A stretch of 64,000 nt of DNA from Micractinium sp. NFX-FRZ (lineage: Eukaryota; Chlorophyta; Trebouxiophyceae; Chlorellales; Chlorellaceae), in contig JAPTJF010000295.1 in assembly GCA_029339195.1 (NCBI GenBank), positions 1 through 64,000 on the forward strand. Direction: 5' to 3'. Every line of letters begins with the position of its first letter. The first letter of the stretch is position 1. A model generated the notes under the pieces. It was given only the letters and a program-made list of their open reading frames with translations, searched no databases and had not been told where the DNA came from. A program made the position numbers and the translations under genes. This document shows positions 47,101-58,444 of the stretch, piece after piece.

Positions 47101-50100
47101 GGCAGTGGCAGCCGGGCAGGCGGGCGGCAAGCCGTTCAAGCCCACCCTCATGCAACGGTTTGCTCTAGAGCACCGGGCAGACTTGCTGGAGGGCACAAGT
47201 GGGTTTTGATTGATTGAGTTTTGATTGGGTGGGTTGATCAAAGCCTGCACCAGCGCTCAAACTTTCGCACTGAAGCGCCCAGGTGTTCAGCTTGGTGGCG
47301 GCAGCTGGTCAGGGCCACTGTGCTTCCCAGGGGGCGCTGCCTGAGGCTGGCGGCAAGGGGCACCTCATCCCATGCAGCTGCCCCTCGTTCCCATGCCACC
47401 CGTCAGTTTAAGAGTACGCACCTCATCCCATGCACCTGTCCCTGGTTTTTTGCCCCCTATCACACCAAGTCTGCACCTGCTCCCCTGCCTGCCCCCCCTG
47501 CCGCAGCCAGCGAGGATGTTGCCGAGATGGCGGCAGCCCTGGCCGCGGCCCTGGAGCGGGTTTCCGGCACACGGGGCTGGCAGATTGAGCTGGTGGGCGG
47601 CAGCCGGCGCAAGCGGCCGGTTGATGCCGCGCAGCGGGGCACAGCAGGGGCAGCAGGCGCTTCTGCAGGGGAAGGGCAGCACGCCGGTGGACAAGGTCGC
47701 GGCACAGAAGGTGGCAGGGGTGCCTCGGTGGCAGCGGGTGTTGCAGCTAGCAGCAGTGGTGGTGATGGGGGCAGCAGCAGCAGCGGGCTGATAGCTGGCA
47801 TTGTAGCGGGGCAGCACCACGACGCCGACTTCATGGTCAGGTGGGTGCCGTGTGCTGCAGTGATGTGGGGCCATACAGGTGTTTGTGAGTTTGGGTGTGG
47901 GTACGTCACAGGTGTTGCAAGTGACTGGAGTGTGTGGAGCAAGGGGGCAGTGGCTAGGGGGCGCGCCAGCACCGCGGAGATGTGGATGGATGCTGTGGGG
48001 CGGGGCTCAGGGTGGAGGCGGCGGCTGCAAGTAGGGGTGGGGTTAGGGGGCGGCTAAGCGCATGCATGCCGGGTTGGGCAGGCCGGTTGAAGCGGTCCAG
48101 GAGCTGCCCTGGCACCACTGCCCGCAACCTGCTCGCAGCACATGTGCACGGGAGGATGACGTTTGGTGGAGGGGCTTTGAGAGGTGTGCTGTTCGTGAAG
48201 GCTGTTCAACGCAATGCTGTATATCCCTGTGCAGCCACCTCACCTACGCCTGGGGTGAGGACTTGGTTGGAGGGCTGCGGGAAGAGCTGGTGGCTCGCCG
48301 GCAAATGGTGGCCCCGGAGGTGGCGGGGGCCATGTCGATGCTGCAGGCAAGGCGCCGTGCTGTGCCGTGCTGGGCGTGCTGTGCTGTGTTGTGCCATGCT
48401 GTGTTGTGTTTCCCAAAAGTCAGGGAAGACATGTTGCTGGCAGGAAAGGCGCCTGTGCGTGCTGTGCCGTGTTGTGTGCCCTGAGGTGGTGGGGCCATGC
48501 CAATGCTGCGGGGCAGGGTGGCGTGCTGTGCTGTGCTGTGCTGTGGTCAGGGTGTGGTGTGCATGCTTTGCTACGATATGCCACTTGTTGTGGCAGGGGC
48601 CAAGCTGATGTTGCAGCGAATGCCGTCCCTCAACGCTCAGTCTAGCATTACAGAAGCCCCGCAACCCTGCACTTATCCCCTGCAGAAAGGACGGACAAAT
48701 GATCTCGAAATAAAGCTGGAAGCGGAGCTCAAGGCGGAACCTGGCGGGCAGCCGCGGCACGGCGGCAACATTCAGAGTGACAGGTAAGCATCAGCCGTGG
48801 CTGTGAGGGCTGCGGGGATCCTGGGGGGTTGGACGGCTGGATGGAGTGTGTGTTGCATTCAAGGGTGGAAGCACGATTGCTCAGCCACTGCACTGCCTGT
48901 CAGGCTGCCCCCACGGGTTGGGTGGCGCGGTGCTGTGCGTTGGCCATCGCTGCTGGCGCCCGCCGGCCCCCTGCGCCTGCCGCCGCTGCCGCTGCAGCCT
49001 GTTGGCTGTGCTGGGGAGCAGCCCGGAAGGCAACAGCGGCACCGGCCCTCCAATTTTCGGTGAGGCCCGTCTGCCGAGGCTGGCTGGGCGTTGCAGCGCC
49101 GTGGAGCGCACATGGCTGCAAGCGCTGCAGCCACCTGCGCTGCTCCCCGCCTGCATGCAGGCCCACCCGTCACGCACACCGCACGCTCACCTGGCGCTCC
49201 CTGGAGCCCAGGCACGCCCTCAAAAGTCCTCCCTGCTGCTATCACCCCCCGCCCACTTACCACACACCCGCCTCCTCACCCTGCCGCCTCGCCCCCTGCC
49301 CTGCTCCGCCCTGGCTGCTCCCTCTCCACAGGCTGGACCACCTTCTGGGCATGTTCAAGACATCTGCCGGCAAGCTGCGGCGCATCGACATCATCCTCGC
49401 GACGCCCACCCAGCTGCCCTTTGCACTCATCTCGTGGATAGGTGCGGGGTGTGGCTCGTTTTGTGGTGTGGCGCAGTCTCTGCGTGGTCGGGCGACACGG
49501 GTCCCGCCTGCCAGGGCTCCAGAGCAGCGGTTTGCCCAGATGTGCAGTTGCGCTACCCAAGCGAGCCACCCCACGCTCCAACTCACCGACCCCATGTGTA
49601 CTGCAGGCAGCCAGCAGTACAACCGTTTCTTGCGGCGGCACATGAACGAGTTGGGCATGCACCTCAACGCCCACGGGTGGGTGGGTGGGTGGGCGGGACA
49701 AGTAGGGCGGCTGCGTGACCATGCATACGCTGTTGAGCCTTTTTCAACGCGAGTAGGAGGATAGCATTTGGTCATCCACTAACAGTCTGTTTGCTTCAAA
49801 AACATTGGCGTCTCCACTGCACTACCTCTCCCCTGCCCCCTGGTCCCCCCATGCACGCATGCAGGCTGCACCGCACCAGAAGCGCCTGCATCCGCCGCGT
49901 GCCTGACTGCACCCTTTTCCCACTGGCCCCTCTACTCGTATGCAGGCTGTACCGCATCAGAAACGCCCGCATCTGCCGCGTGCCAGACGACGCTCCCCCA
50001 GTGGACCGCACCGGACGTGAGTACTGGCCCCCTGGCTGGGGCCCCAGCAGCAGCGGCACCAGCGGCAGCGGGGCGGAGGAGACGGCAGCAGGCAGGCGGC

Positions 50101-50345
50101 AGGCGGCAGCAGCAGGTCACGCAGCGGAAGCAGCAGTGGAGGCAGGGAAGGCAGATGAGGAGGCAGCAGCGCCAGCAGCAGCACACACAGCAGCGGCGGC
50201 GGTGGCGCTGGCCGTACCGCCGACGTCGCAGGCAGCAGGGGTGGCACGCCCTGGTGGCAGCCAGCGGCTGGTGCGGTCGCAGCGGGACGTGTTTGAACTG
50301 ATAGGCATACCCTACAGAGAGCCATACCAGCGGGACTGCCCTTAA
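44184..50345 (+). CDS. POLL: family X DNA polymerase with BRCT domain (Pol lambda-like)
   Basis: Exons: 44184-44354, 44492-44980, 45307-45351, 45666-45761, 46124-46284, 46592-46726, 47080-47198, 47507-47840, 48235-48346, 48686-48783, 49332-49441, 49607-49676, 49946-50345; 779 residues. It is a gap-filling polymerase for base-excision repair and end joining in the nucleus. BRCT spans about 38-150 (VTVFVPKQGLP to AWLTDCL). An acidic linker follows, then the 8-kDa domain with helices around LVQALRELQKFE. A helix-hairpin-helix lies near 348 (LPGVGAKAA, then LGLRTFEEV). Palm: GGSRRK near 436, HDADFMV near 511 (two metal-binding Asp), and LRRIDII near 606 (third Asp). Thumb: GSQQYNRFLRRH and GLYRIRN. 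About 70 Gly/Ala-rich residues are inserted between GGSRRK and HDAD, and about 75 Ala/Gln residues interrupt the thumb before FELIGIPYREP. Intron 48347-48685 has a GC donor. It shares its promoter region with COA1. Confidence 0.88.
48347..48685 (+). other. GC-AG intron carrying a decayed copy of the preceding exon end
   Basis: The donor is CAG then GCAAGG. Phase 0 agrees on both sides. At 48479-48535 the intron contains a degraded copy of the last 40 or so bases of exon 48235-48346 and its flank (GAGGTGGTGGGGCCATGCC). GCTGT-rich runs surround it. Confidence 0.65.
49865..49912 (+). pseudogene. duplicated 5' end of the last POLL-like exon
   Basis: After its own GCAG acceptor, this stretch reads LHRTRSACIRRVPDCT. 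That is a diverged copy of the start of the last exon at 49946 (LYRIRNARICRVPDDA), 81 bases further on. The copy then runs into pyrimidine-rich intron sequence. The downstream copy matches the family motif better and continues to the stop. Confidence 0.7.
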
Positions 50346-53300
50346 TCAGCACTCTGATGTGTGCTGCCCGCATGCCTTCCAGTCCCTGCTTCCTTTCTGC
50401 CGCCGTCCTGCACTGCTCTTCTGTTACAGCCTTTCCTCCACCAACCTGCCCACAGCAGCGTCACGCTTGCACCGTGTAACTTTGTGTGAACCGCACAAGA
50501 GTGGGCGCTACGGCAGTGTCAAGCGGGGCATCAGTGCTGGCACGCGCCCAACTTGGGTCGGCAGTGCAGCCGCAGTGAAGGAGAGGGCCGCCTCTCCTTC
50601 AAGGCCGGTTCGCTGCCCTGGCAGTTGTGCAGGCCGTGCTGCTCTCAAAATGTGGCACGGAGTGACTAGTCAGAAGCATGTTGCCATCCCCCACCATCTG
50701 CACTGCTGCACATCCCGCCAGCGGCAGCGCCCAAGGGCCAGCCAGCCAGCCAGCTAGGCGCTGCCGCTGGCTTAGCTGGTGGCTGGCTTAGCAGAGGCGC
50801 CGCCCTCGCTGTGCTGCGCCGCGTCCACCCCACCGCGGGGGAAGCCTGCTCCTAGGGGGCGCTCACCAGGCAGCCCTGCGCTCTCATACAGCACATCTGC
50901 AGCACCAGGGCGGCATCGCGAGGTAAACCTGTCATTGTATAGCTGTGCCAAGGATTTCGCAGCACTCATGAGCCTGCTTCGAAGCGCGCATGCTGCCCTG
51001 AAGCAAAGCAGGTGAGCACTGACCTGCGCCCGAACCTGCGGCTGACCCTGGAGGGCCCACCATCCAGCGCCCGCCTGCATGCAAGAGCCAGCCAGCCAGC
51101 TAGCTGGGTCAGAGCGGGTGGTTTGGTGGACTAGCTCAATCAAGCTGACCACCTACAGCCTGGAGGCTCAGCATACACAGCACGGCTGCCTGGGGGCTCA
51201 GCATACACAGCATGGCCGCCTGGAGGCCCAGCTGCTGGGCCGCAGGAGACCTGGCACCACGACCCCCCAGGTGCCGGCCTTGGCAGCACGGCAAGGAACC
51301 CGACAACGTCATGTTATTGATACAGGTTATGTCCAGGAATGGAGCCAGCGGGGCGCATGCGACACGGTCCCACACCCACCCCGGAATTCGCCGGTGCCTG
51401 CCGTCCCCGAGGGCTGCCCCACCCCGGCACCGGCAGTGGCGGCCCGCACGTCCCTGATGTCTGCAGCATCCGCACCACCTGCAGGTGGGAGAAGTGGGTT
51501 GCCTTTGAAAAGTTTGCATCAACTACCACGTGTATAGGTGCGTGGCTGAAGGGGGCCAAGTGCAGGGTGTGCTTCCTGCCACCATCGGCGCTATCACCGC
51601 ACCGAGGCTATCATTGTGCCACGTGGTGTGCGGGAACCAGATGCCAGCTGCCAGCCGCCAGCTGCCAGTGGGCACACAGCCGCGGCGTGCACTTCTCAAT
51701 TCACACTAGTGCTTGCCTACCCGTGGCCTCCTCAACGATTTGCCTCGCCTCCTCCTCGCTCAGCAGCCGCGGCTCGTCCTCCCCGGGGCCTGCTGGGGGG
51801 CGATGCAACAGCGGGGTGGGCAGGGCGGCGGCGGGCTGGCGAAGGTGCAGCGCGGCCCTCCCCAACAGGCGAGGGCGGCAGCACGCTGTGCGGCGAGCTC
51901 CGGCCTTTTGCGTGGTGGGGTGGTGCGGCTCAGCAGCACAGCGTGCAGGTGTGCAGCCCACGAGCTGCGTTGGTGCCCTGGCTGCCGAACAACGCACCTG
52001 CCTGCCGTTGCTGGCCTCCATCCTGCATGGTGTGATCTCTTGGACAGCGTTCCAATTGAAAGCCAAGGTTCGGTTGGTCTCCTGCCCTTGAAGGTTTGCT
52101 TGACGTTGGCAACACAGTTTGGTATGTGTGGGCAGATACCCGGCGGGGTGGCACAGCTTCCTGCCATGGGCGCCTGCTGCCACCCCTTCTCTCCCCTGTT
52201 GTCAACTCCCCAGAAGATGCACCGAACGCCCCCAGCACCTGTACATTACCTCTTAACGATATGTGGGGAAAAATGGTGAAGGTGGCGCATGAAATTTACT
52301 TCAATTTGGGGGTGCGCTGCCCCTGAAATTTTAAAAACTAGTAGCTTTCTTGGCGTAGAATTAGAAGTTTTAATAGATCCCCCCCCCCCCCCCCCCGTGT
52401 CAATGGGTTTTGTCAACAGCTGCCGTTTCTTTCCCCCACCGTGGTGACCTCCCGCCTGCCAGCTTGCTGAAGGCAGCCGCACGTGTACAATTGATGAGTA
52501 CAAGTTACAAGGTTGGGCGCTGCTATGAAAGTGGCAGCAGGCAGCGCTGCTGGGGCTTACTGGGGCGTATGCAGAGGGTGCGGTGATGTGTGGACGAGGG
52601 GGCATGGGGCACCTTGGACTGGTGCCAGCAAGGCAGGGGTTGAGGGCCGGCAAAAAAGTGAAACAGCCGGATGCGGCTTGCAGTGACAATGCAAGGGGAG
52701 GGCTGATAACTACCAGCCCTCGTGCAAAATGTTTGTGGACGTGCAAAATGTTTGTGGACGTGCAGCAGATAACAGAGAAGAGGGATGAGGTGGTGGCACC
52801 TGGGTGAGGTTGAGGTGGGCACCAGTTTTGGACCCAACAAATGGATCCAGATTGGATGAAGAAGAAACTGCATTGGTCAGGATGAGTGGGGGCTCTGGCT
52901 TGATTGACAGGGGGTAGGAGTGACCAAAGAAGCTGCATGCACCGGGACGCTGGGCCCATGCGCTCAAAACTCATGAAGGGCTGCTGTCACGTGAAAATGG
53001 GCCAGGGTGGGGTGCGCTGGACAGGCCCTGGCAATGGGCGAAACTGTGTGCATTTGGGTGCGGCACAGGCCCGCCCGCGAGCGAGGGCGGAAGGGGGGCA
53101 GCAGAGGGGCACAGCCGCGGCCGCCCCACTTCCGCTACCCACAAGGGCCCCATCAGCCATGCAGGTGGGAAGGGTCCAGGCTCACTGGGGCGGCGGCATT
53201 GCTGCCTCCTTGGTGGGGGAGGAGGGCAGTTGGTCTGGGTTGTACCTGCAGGGGAGCAAGCCGTACAGGGTGCCTGGTCAGCTTCCACCAAGTACAGATG

Positions 53301-53509
53301 CTTTGGCTTGGACAGGCCCAAGAGCTCTGCCGGTTCTGTGGAATCTGTGTGTAACTGACTGATGGGCTGTTCGCATCAGGAGCAGAGCTCTCGAGGCGGC
53401 GGAGGGCGGAGGGTGAGCTGCACGCGGCGGGGGGCTGGCCCCTCCCCCAGATACCCCCCTGGCACGCATCACTCCCACAAAGCAGGCAAAAGGGAAGCTG
53501 CAAGGGCGC
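50346..53509. other. 3 kb with no supported gene
   Basis: Open stretches exist on both strands but none has a family match, leader or coherent splice chain. Features seen: CCAG runs near 50740; short CTGGAGGCTCAGCATACACAG-type repeats at 51163-51235; a relatively AT-rich patch at 52255-52380 ending in a poly-C run (about 52380-52396). A minus-strand segment ending at 51701 (SEEEARQIVEEATGRQ) resembles a last exon and might belong to the small gene at 53510-54310 through a 1.9 kb intron; this is unproven. Confidence 0.4.
52721..52758 (+). repeat. 19-base direct duplication
   Basis: The unit CGTGCAAAATGTTTGTGGA occurs twice back to back without a mismatch. It may be a recent local duplication. 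Confidence 0.8.
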
Positions 53510-54310
53510 TCACACAAGAGAGTTGGCTGTGTACTCCTCCTGCTCAAGTGTGGTGCCAGGGTGGTGGAGTGACAGGGAAGCGAAAGTGGGGGCAGGGGGA
53601 GGCGCCAATGAGAGCGGATACAAGCCCTCGGGCGGGGCGTGCACGGCGGCACCGTGCCACTGTGACGGCGCTGCGCTACAGTGAAGCGCTAGCAGGGCAG
53701 GCAGGCGCCGGGGGGCAGCTGCACCCGCGCCCGCCCTCGCCTGTGGGTCGCTCATCTTGCGGCTGCTGTAGGCGCGCCACCACCTGCATCAGATCAGCCA
53801 TGGGGTCCCCATGGAGCATGCTACAGCATGCTAAGCAGGCGGGGATGTGGGATACCGATGGCCAACCACCACCCGCCGCTGTCCATGGCAGGGCTGGTGC
53901 CATCACCCAGCACCCCACTTGCCTCTTCTCAGACTCCTCCAGATCCTGCGCCTTCGTGGGGCTGCGTGGCCCGTAGATAGCCTGTGTAAGAGAATGAGGG
54001 GAGATGACGAGGAGGGCAGTGATTACACTTGTGAGTAGGGTGCAGAAACAGGGGGATGGTCAACGGCCAGGCGAGGCAAGCGGGGGGGGCGCCCGCCAGC
54101 GGCGGGTGGCACACACAGGTTGGCGCATTCCGCCTGCACCCGCTGGTTTCAAAAGCACGCGTTGCTTGGCAGCGTTGCTTGAGCGGGGCAGCGGTAGAAG
54201 CAGCTTCTAGGGTGCGCCGTGCCTCCTCCCACCCACCGCAGCTGCGACCAACTCACCTGCATGACCTCAGGCGGGCATTTTGCGGTGGTCTTCACTTGAA
54301 GCGTCGCCAT
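53510..54310 (-). CDS. small protein of unknown function
   Basis: Exons in gene order: 54310-54257, 53981-53923, 53783-53510; 128 residues if the last frame is kept to its stop. I do not recognise it. The first 50 residues look conserved in character: MATLQVKTTAKCPPEVMQ, then IYGPRSPTKAQDLEESEKR, then WWRAYSSRKM. They are hydrophilic and helix-prone, with a Trp-Trp-Arg patch. The rest is Ala/Pro-rich and less convincing. A further intron after about residue 60, joining to an exon that ends at 51701 (EEEARQIVEEATGR), would give a shorter protein of near 87 residues. The intron 53784-53922 uses a near-perfect GC donor (GAGGCAAGTG). There is no signal peptide or membrane helix. Confidence is good for the first two exons and low for the end. 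Confidence 0.5.
53784..53922 (-). other. GC-AG intron in the small gene
   Basis: Read on the minus strand, the exon ends GAAGAG and the intron starts GCAAGTG, matching the usual GC-donor consensus. It ends GATGCAG. Joining restores one frame through WWRAYSSRK. Confidence 0.55.
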
Positions 54311-54611
54311 GACGGCTGCGGAAGGATTGGTGCCGGAGTGAGCGAGGTGTGGAAGGTGGTGCCGGAGTTGGTGTCGTGATTATTTCGGAGTCGCAGGAAC
54401 GGAGACAAATTGACCTCAAGAACGGAATTGAGATGGTCAGGACGATCAACCAGGCATGGGGCCAGTGAGGCAGCAGCACAGCTGAGCTGTCCCTCGGCTG
54501 AGCTGTCCCTCACGTTCCAAAACAGCAGGTGCATTTCCAGGCAAGTCAAGGTTGACTATTTACACTTCAAGTTGAGCAAAGATCCTTGGCAGCATCGAAA
54601 AACCGCCCTGG
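54311..54611. other. intergenic
   Basis: This is the upstream region of the small minus-strand gene and the 3' end of the long Gln-rich gene, also on the minus strand. A direct repeat of GAGCTGTCCCTC lies at 54483-54512. No exon is seen. Confidence 0.45.
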
Positions 54612-56346
54612 CTACTTCTTCCGGCTGCGCCGCCCGCCGCCGCTGGCCTTGCCGCCTGCCTTGCCGCCGCTGGCCTTGCGCCGCCGCCCGCCGCTGGCTT
54701 TGCCCTTCTTCTTCACGCCACCACCTGCCACCCCGAGCTCTCCTCTTTCCCGTTTGTGTGTCACGTAAGCTACCTGGCCCACCAGCCTGCGGCCCCGCGC
54801 ATCGTAATACACCTGCACCAGGGGAGCGGCAGCAAGGGAGTGAGTTGGCAGCGTGCACAGCGTGGCCATGGTGCAAGGCCGGATGCACTCTGAAAGCAAA
54901 GGCTCCAGCCCCGCTGCTACCACGGCTGCACCCCTGCCTCGCACACTGTTTGGACTCGAGGAACACGCTGCCAGCTGTGCGGGGCAAGTGCGGCAGCCAG
55001 GGCGGGTCACTCACGTTTTTGCCGCCCTCGTTCACCCAGCAACTGCACTGCTTGCCACCGTCGCCGCCGGCCTCCGCGGCACCGCCGCCCCAGTCTCCAG
55101 CCCCGCTGCCACCACGGCTGCGCCCCTTGCCCTTGCCGCCGCTCTTCCTGCCGCCGCCGCCTACCGTCGTGAATGGCCCGCCGCTGCCGGCAGCGCCCGC
55201 CAGCTTTGCAGCAGCCTTGGAGGCTGCCGTGGCCCCGCCGCCGGTGGCACCAGAGAATTGCTGGCGGTAGTCGATATACACCGGGGCGCCATTCCTGCAG
55301 CGCAGAGTGTGCAGTGCAAGTCATGAGCAAAGGCAGGCAGGCTGGCTGCAGGAAATGGTGTTGACACGTTGTTTTTGGAATGGCCAGGGCCAGACAGGCG
55401 ACTGGGAGAGAGGGGCGGGAGGGAGGCAAGATTTTGCGGCCAGGGAGGGCAGGCTGGCAAGCTGGGCGTGCACCTGAACCGCCAAAGCCAGGCAAAGGGG
55501 GCGGGCAAGCCCCCATCTTGATCAGCTCTCATCGGCTGCTGAGCACTGGTCAGCAGGCTGAGCATGCCCACCCGCCAGCCCACCCACCCGCCCACCCCAC
55601 CACCCCCACCCTGCCACCCCAGGCCACAAGGGCCGCGCCCACCTGGGGTCCTTGCCGCCCTTCAGCGCCTCCACAGGCACAAAGTCTGGCAGGCGGGACC
55701 ACCAGGCAGGCTGCTGCTGCTGCTGGTGCTGCTGGTGCTGCCCTCCAAAGCCGCTGGCGCCATCCCCATCGCCGCTCCAGGCACCGCCAGCCGCTGCAGC
55801 CGCGGCGCCGCCACCGGCGCCCTGCCACCCCGCCCCGGTACCGGTGCCAGCGTGGCCGCCGCCCCAGCCAGGCGCATCCTCCTCGTCTTCATCTGGCGCC
55901 TGCCAGAACGGCTGCACCTGCGGCTGAGCCTGCTGCTGCTGCTGCACGTGCTGCTGCCGCTCCTCTGCCTGCCACGCGCCCTGCTGCTGCTGCTGCTGCC
56001 CCTGGTAACCGCCTGCTGAAGGCCCCGTCTCCCGCCACGCTGGCTGCTGCCACTCCCACTGCTCATGCGGCTGCGGGCCATCCTGTTGCCATGGCTGCTG
56101 CGGCTGCTGTTGCGGCTGCTGTTGCTGCTGATGTTGCTGCCAATGCTGGTTGCCGCCTGCTTGCTGCTGTGCCTGCTCGCCTGCCCAGCCGGCACCCTCT
56201 TCGTCATCGTCAGGTGCCTGCCAGAAGGCGCCGCCCTGCCCCGCAGCACCAGCGGCAGGCGCGCCAGGGACCTGGAGCCCCTGCTGCTGCCAGCCTCCCT
56301 GCACCTGCTGCTGCTGGCCCCAGCCTGCAGCATCAGCGCCGAACTC

Positions 56347-56379
<33 letters not shown>

Positions 56380-58444
56380 TAGCATTGGCTCTAGTGGCTC
56401 AGTTTTGACTGCCACCTCAGCGCTGATGCTGGCCAAGTTGACGACATGCTGCTGCTGCTGCTGCTGCGGTTGCTGCTGCAGACCAGCGGCTGCAGCTGGC
56501 TTTGGAAGCTGCAGCCGCCTGCGCTGCGGCGCCTGCGCCTGCCGGGCCGCTGCAGGCTGCGGCTGCGGCTGCTTGCGCCCCGACCGCGTGCAGCTGGGCG
56601 GGGGATCCTGGAAGTCATCATCATCACTACTGCCATCCATTTGCTGCTGGTGCTGCTGCTGCTGCTGGTGGCGCTGCGGCTTGGACCCTGCTGCTGGCGC
56701 TGCTCCTGCAGGCTGCGCCTTGGCCTCCATGCGTGGCGCCTTAAACACGCGCCGCTGCTGCCAGGGCTTGGCGGCCGCAGCTGCTGCCGGCCCCGCGGCT
56801 GCCAGCTGCGGTGCGTCTGGCAAGCTGCCCAGACGGGCCACTGCGCCAGCTGCCTCGTCCGCAGCTGCGTGCGCCAGCGCACCCGCTGCCGCTGCTGCAC
56901 CGCTGGACGCCAATGTGATGCGCTGCAGAGCAGCCAGAGGGGAAATGTGCGTAGCCAGCTAGTTTGAGGAGAGTGGTCATTCAATTGGAGCGCTCATGAG
57001 TGTGCAACATGGCATGCTCCGCAAAGCAAACCACCCAGCCACAGCGATGGCAGCTTGAATCATATGAGGAGCCACTCACGGATCCCTTGGCAGCTGGCCC
57101 TGTGCGTGCAAATGGGTTGCCCGTGGGTTTGCCTGCTGGCCCTGCTGCTGCAGCAGCAATTGGGTCGTCACCGGCTGGCGCAGCCGCCCCTTCTGCCCCT
57201 GCAGCACCGTCCAGCGGCGTGCTGCGCCGCAGGCTCAGCGGGGCCTTGCCCGACGTGCGCCCGCCGGTGTCGGGAGAGGGCAGGCCACCAGACGTCTGCC
57301 CTACTGCTGTGCCTGCTGCGCCGTCCTGCTGCTGACGCACGCTGACGCCAGCACTGCCACTTCCTGGCTTGCGTAGCCGTTTGAAGCTGGCCTGCTGCTG
57401 CTGCTGCTGCTGCTGCGGTGCTGCCTGGCCCTTGCCCTTGGTGCTCCATGGCACGGCTGCCAGGTCAGCATCCTCGCCATCGCTGCCATCCCCTGCTCCC
57501 ATGGCTGCTGTGCCCCCGGCAGGCGTCACCGTGCAGCCGCCCAGACCCTGCGAGGCGCAGAACGGCACAGCACCCAGCAAGGGAAGGGACCAGGTTGTGC
57601 TGCTGTAAAACAACGCTGAATTGGCTCCTTGCGCAAGACAGGGCACAGGCACACTGGCGTGGCAGGGGTGAGGCAAGGCACAGCAGCAAGGCGCCACATG
57701 GCGAGGCACAGAAACCTGTGTGCGATGCGGCAAGCGATCAGGAACAGTGTGAGGTCCCCCTCTGTCCCTTCCACCGCCCACCACTGCTGCATCATCTTCA
57801 TCTGCAAAAATGGCACGCATGCGCTTGCGGCCGGCCGTGCTGGCGCCGCCGCCCGTCCGCCGGCTGCTGCTTGGCCGCCCCGCAGCGCGCCCACCCCCCT
57901 GCTGCTGCCCCACGGCGGCAGCTGCTGGTGGACTGACCCAGTCGCCGGCGCCGCCCTGCTCCTCTTCTGCGTCGATGTTGCCACTGGGTGCACAACCTTC
58001 CTCGTGCTGCTGCTCTGGCTGCCGCTGCTGCTGCTGCTGTGGGTGCTGCTGTTGCTGCTCCGCAGGCGCCGCCTCTGCCGCTGCAGCAGCAGCTGGACCC
58101 TGTGGCGATGGCGCTGCTGCCAGATCATCGAGCAGATCCCAGTTGGGTGCATCCTCCTCGTCATCATCATGCCCCCAGCTGTCGCTGCTGTGGCCGCAAG
58201 CCGGGCCTGCGGCAGCTGCCGCCAGTGGCGCCGCCGCCGGCTGTGGCAGCGGGACACTGGGCGCCGCAGGTGCGCGGCATTGCGCTGCTGCTAGTGCAGC
58301 TGCTCGGTGCTGCTGGTTGCTGGCCTCAGTTGTGATGTCGTGCAGCACGCTGTCGCCTGCACCCGCGGCGGTGGGTGTGGCGCCGCCGCTGGCCGCCAGC
58401 CGGCCGCCGCTGGCGCCCAGGCTGAGGCGCTTGCGCAGGAGCAT
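54612..58444 (-). CDS. large Gln/Ala-rich protein with conserved-looking basic C-terminus
   Basis: Exons in gene order: 58444-57782, 57547-57080, 56922-55643, 55294-55015, 54812-54612; 963 residues, phases consistent. I do not recognise the family. It is mostly disordered: Ala, Gln, Gly and Pro runs with acidic islands (HDDDEEDAPNWDLLDDL; GDGSDGEDADLAAVPW), KR-rich patches (GRKRMRAIF; FKRLRK) and a possible sumoylation-like VKTEPLEP. More ordered pieces lie near the end: WWSRLPDFVPVEALKGGKDP (about 785-805), then PVYIDYRQQF, CWVNEGGKN and VYYDARGRRLVGQVAYV. These read as two similar 'partner residue, Asp, Gly, Arg, Leu, Gly' units. The last 45 residues are Lys/Arg/Gly. The composition suggests a nuclear, perhaps DNA- or chromatin-associated protein; this is inference. 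Exon junctions in the low-complexity parts are less certain. An earlier in-frame ATG at 58603 would add a hydrophobic stretch and was rejected. Confidence 0.65.

Noticed and set aside
51339..52091. Open frame of about 250 codons on + in the gene-poor region
   Set aside because: Ala/Arg/Cys-rich composition typical of GC-rich antisense or off-frame openness, no family motif and no splice logic; only a short part (WEKWVAFEKF) looks protein-like.
55522..56960. Plus-strand Leu/Cys-rich frames opposite the Gln-rich protein
   Set aside because: CTG runs read as poly-Leu or poly-Cys are the complement of CAG-coded poly-Gln; the minus-strand frame is continuous through five exons.
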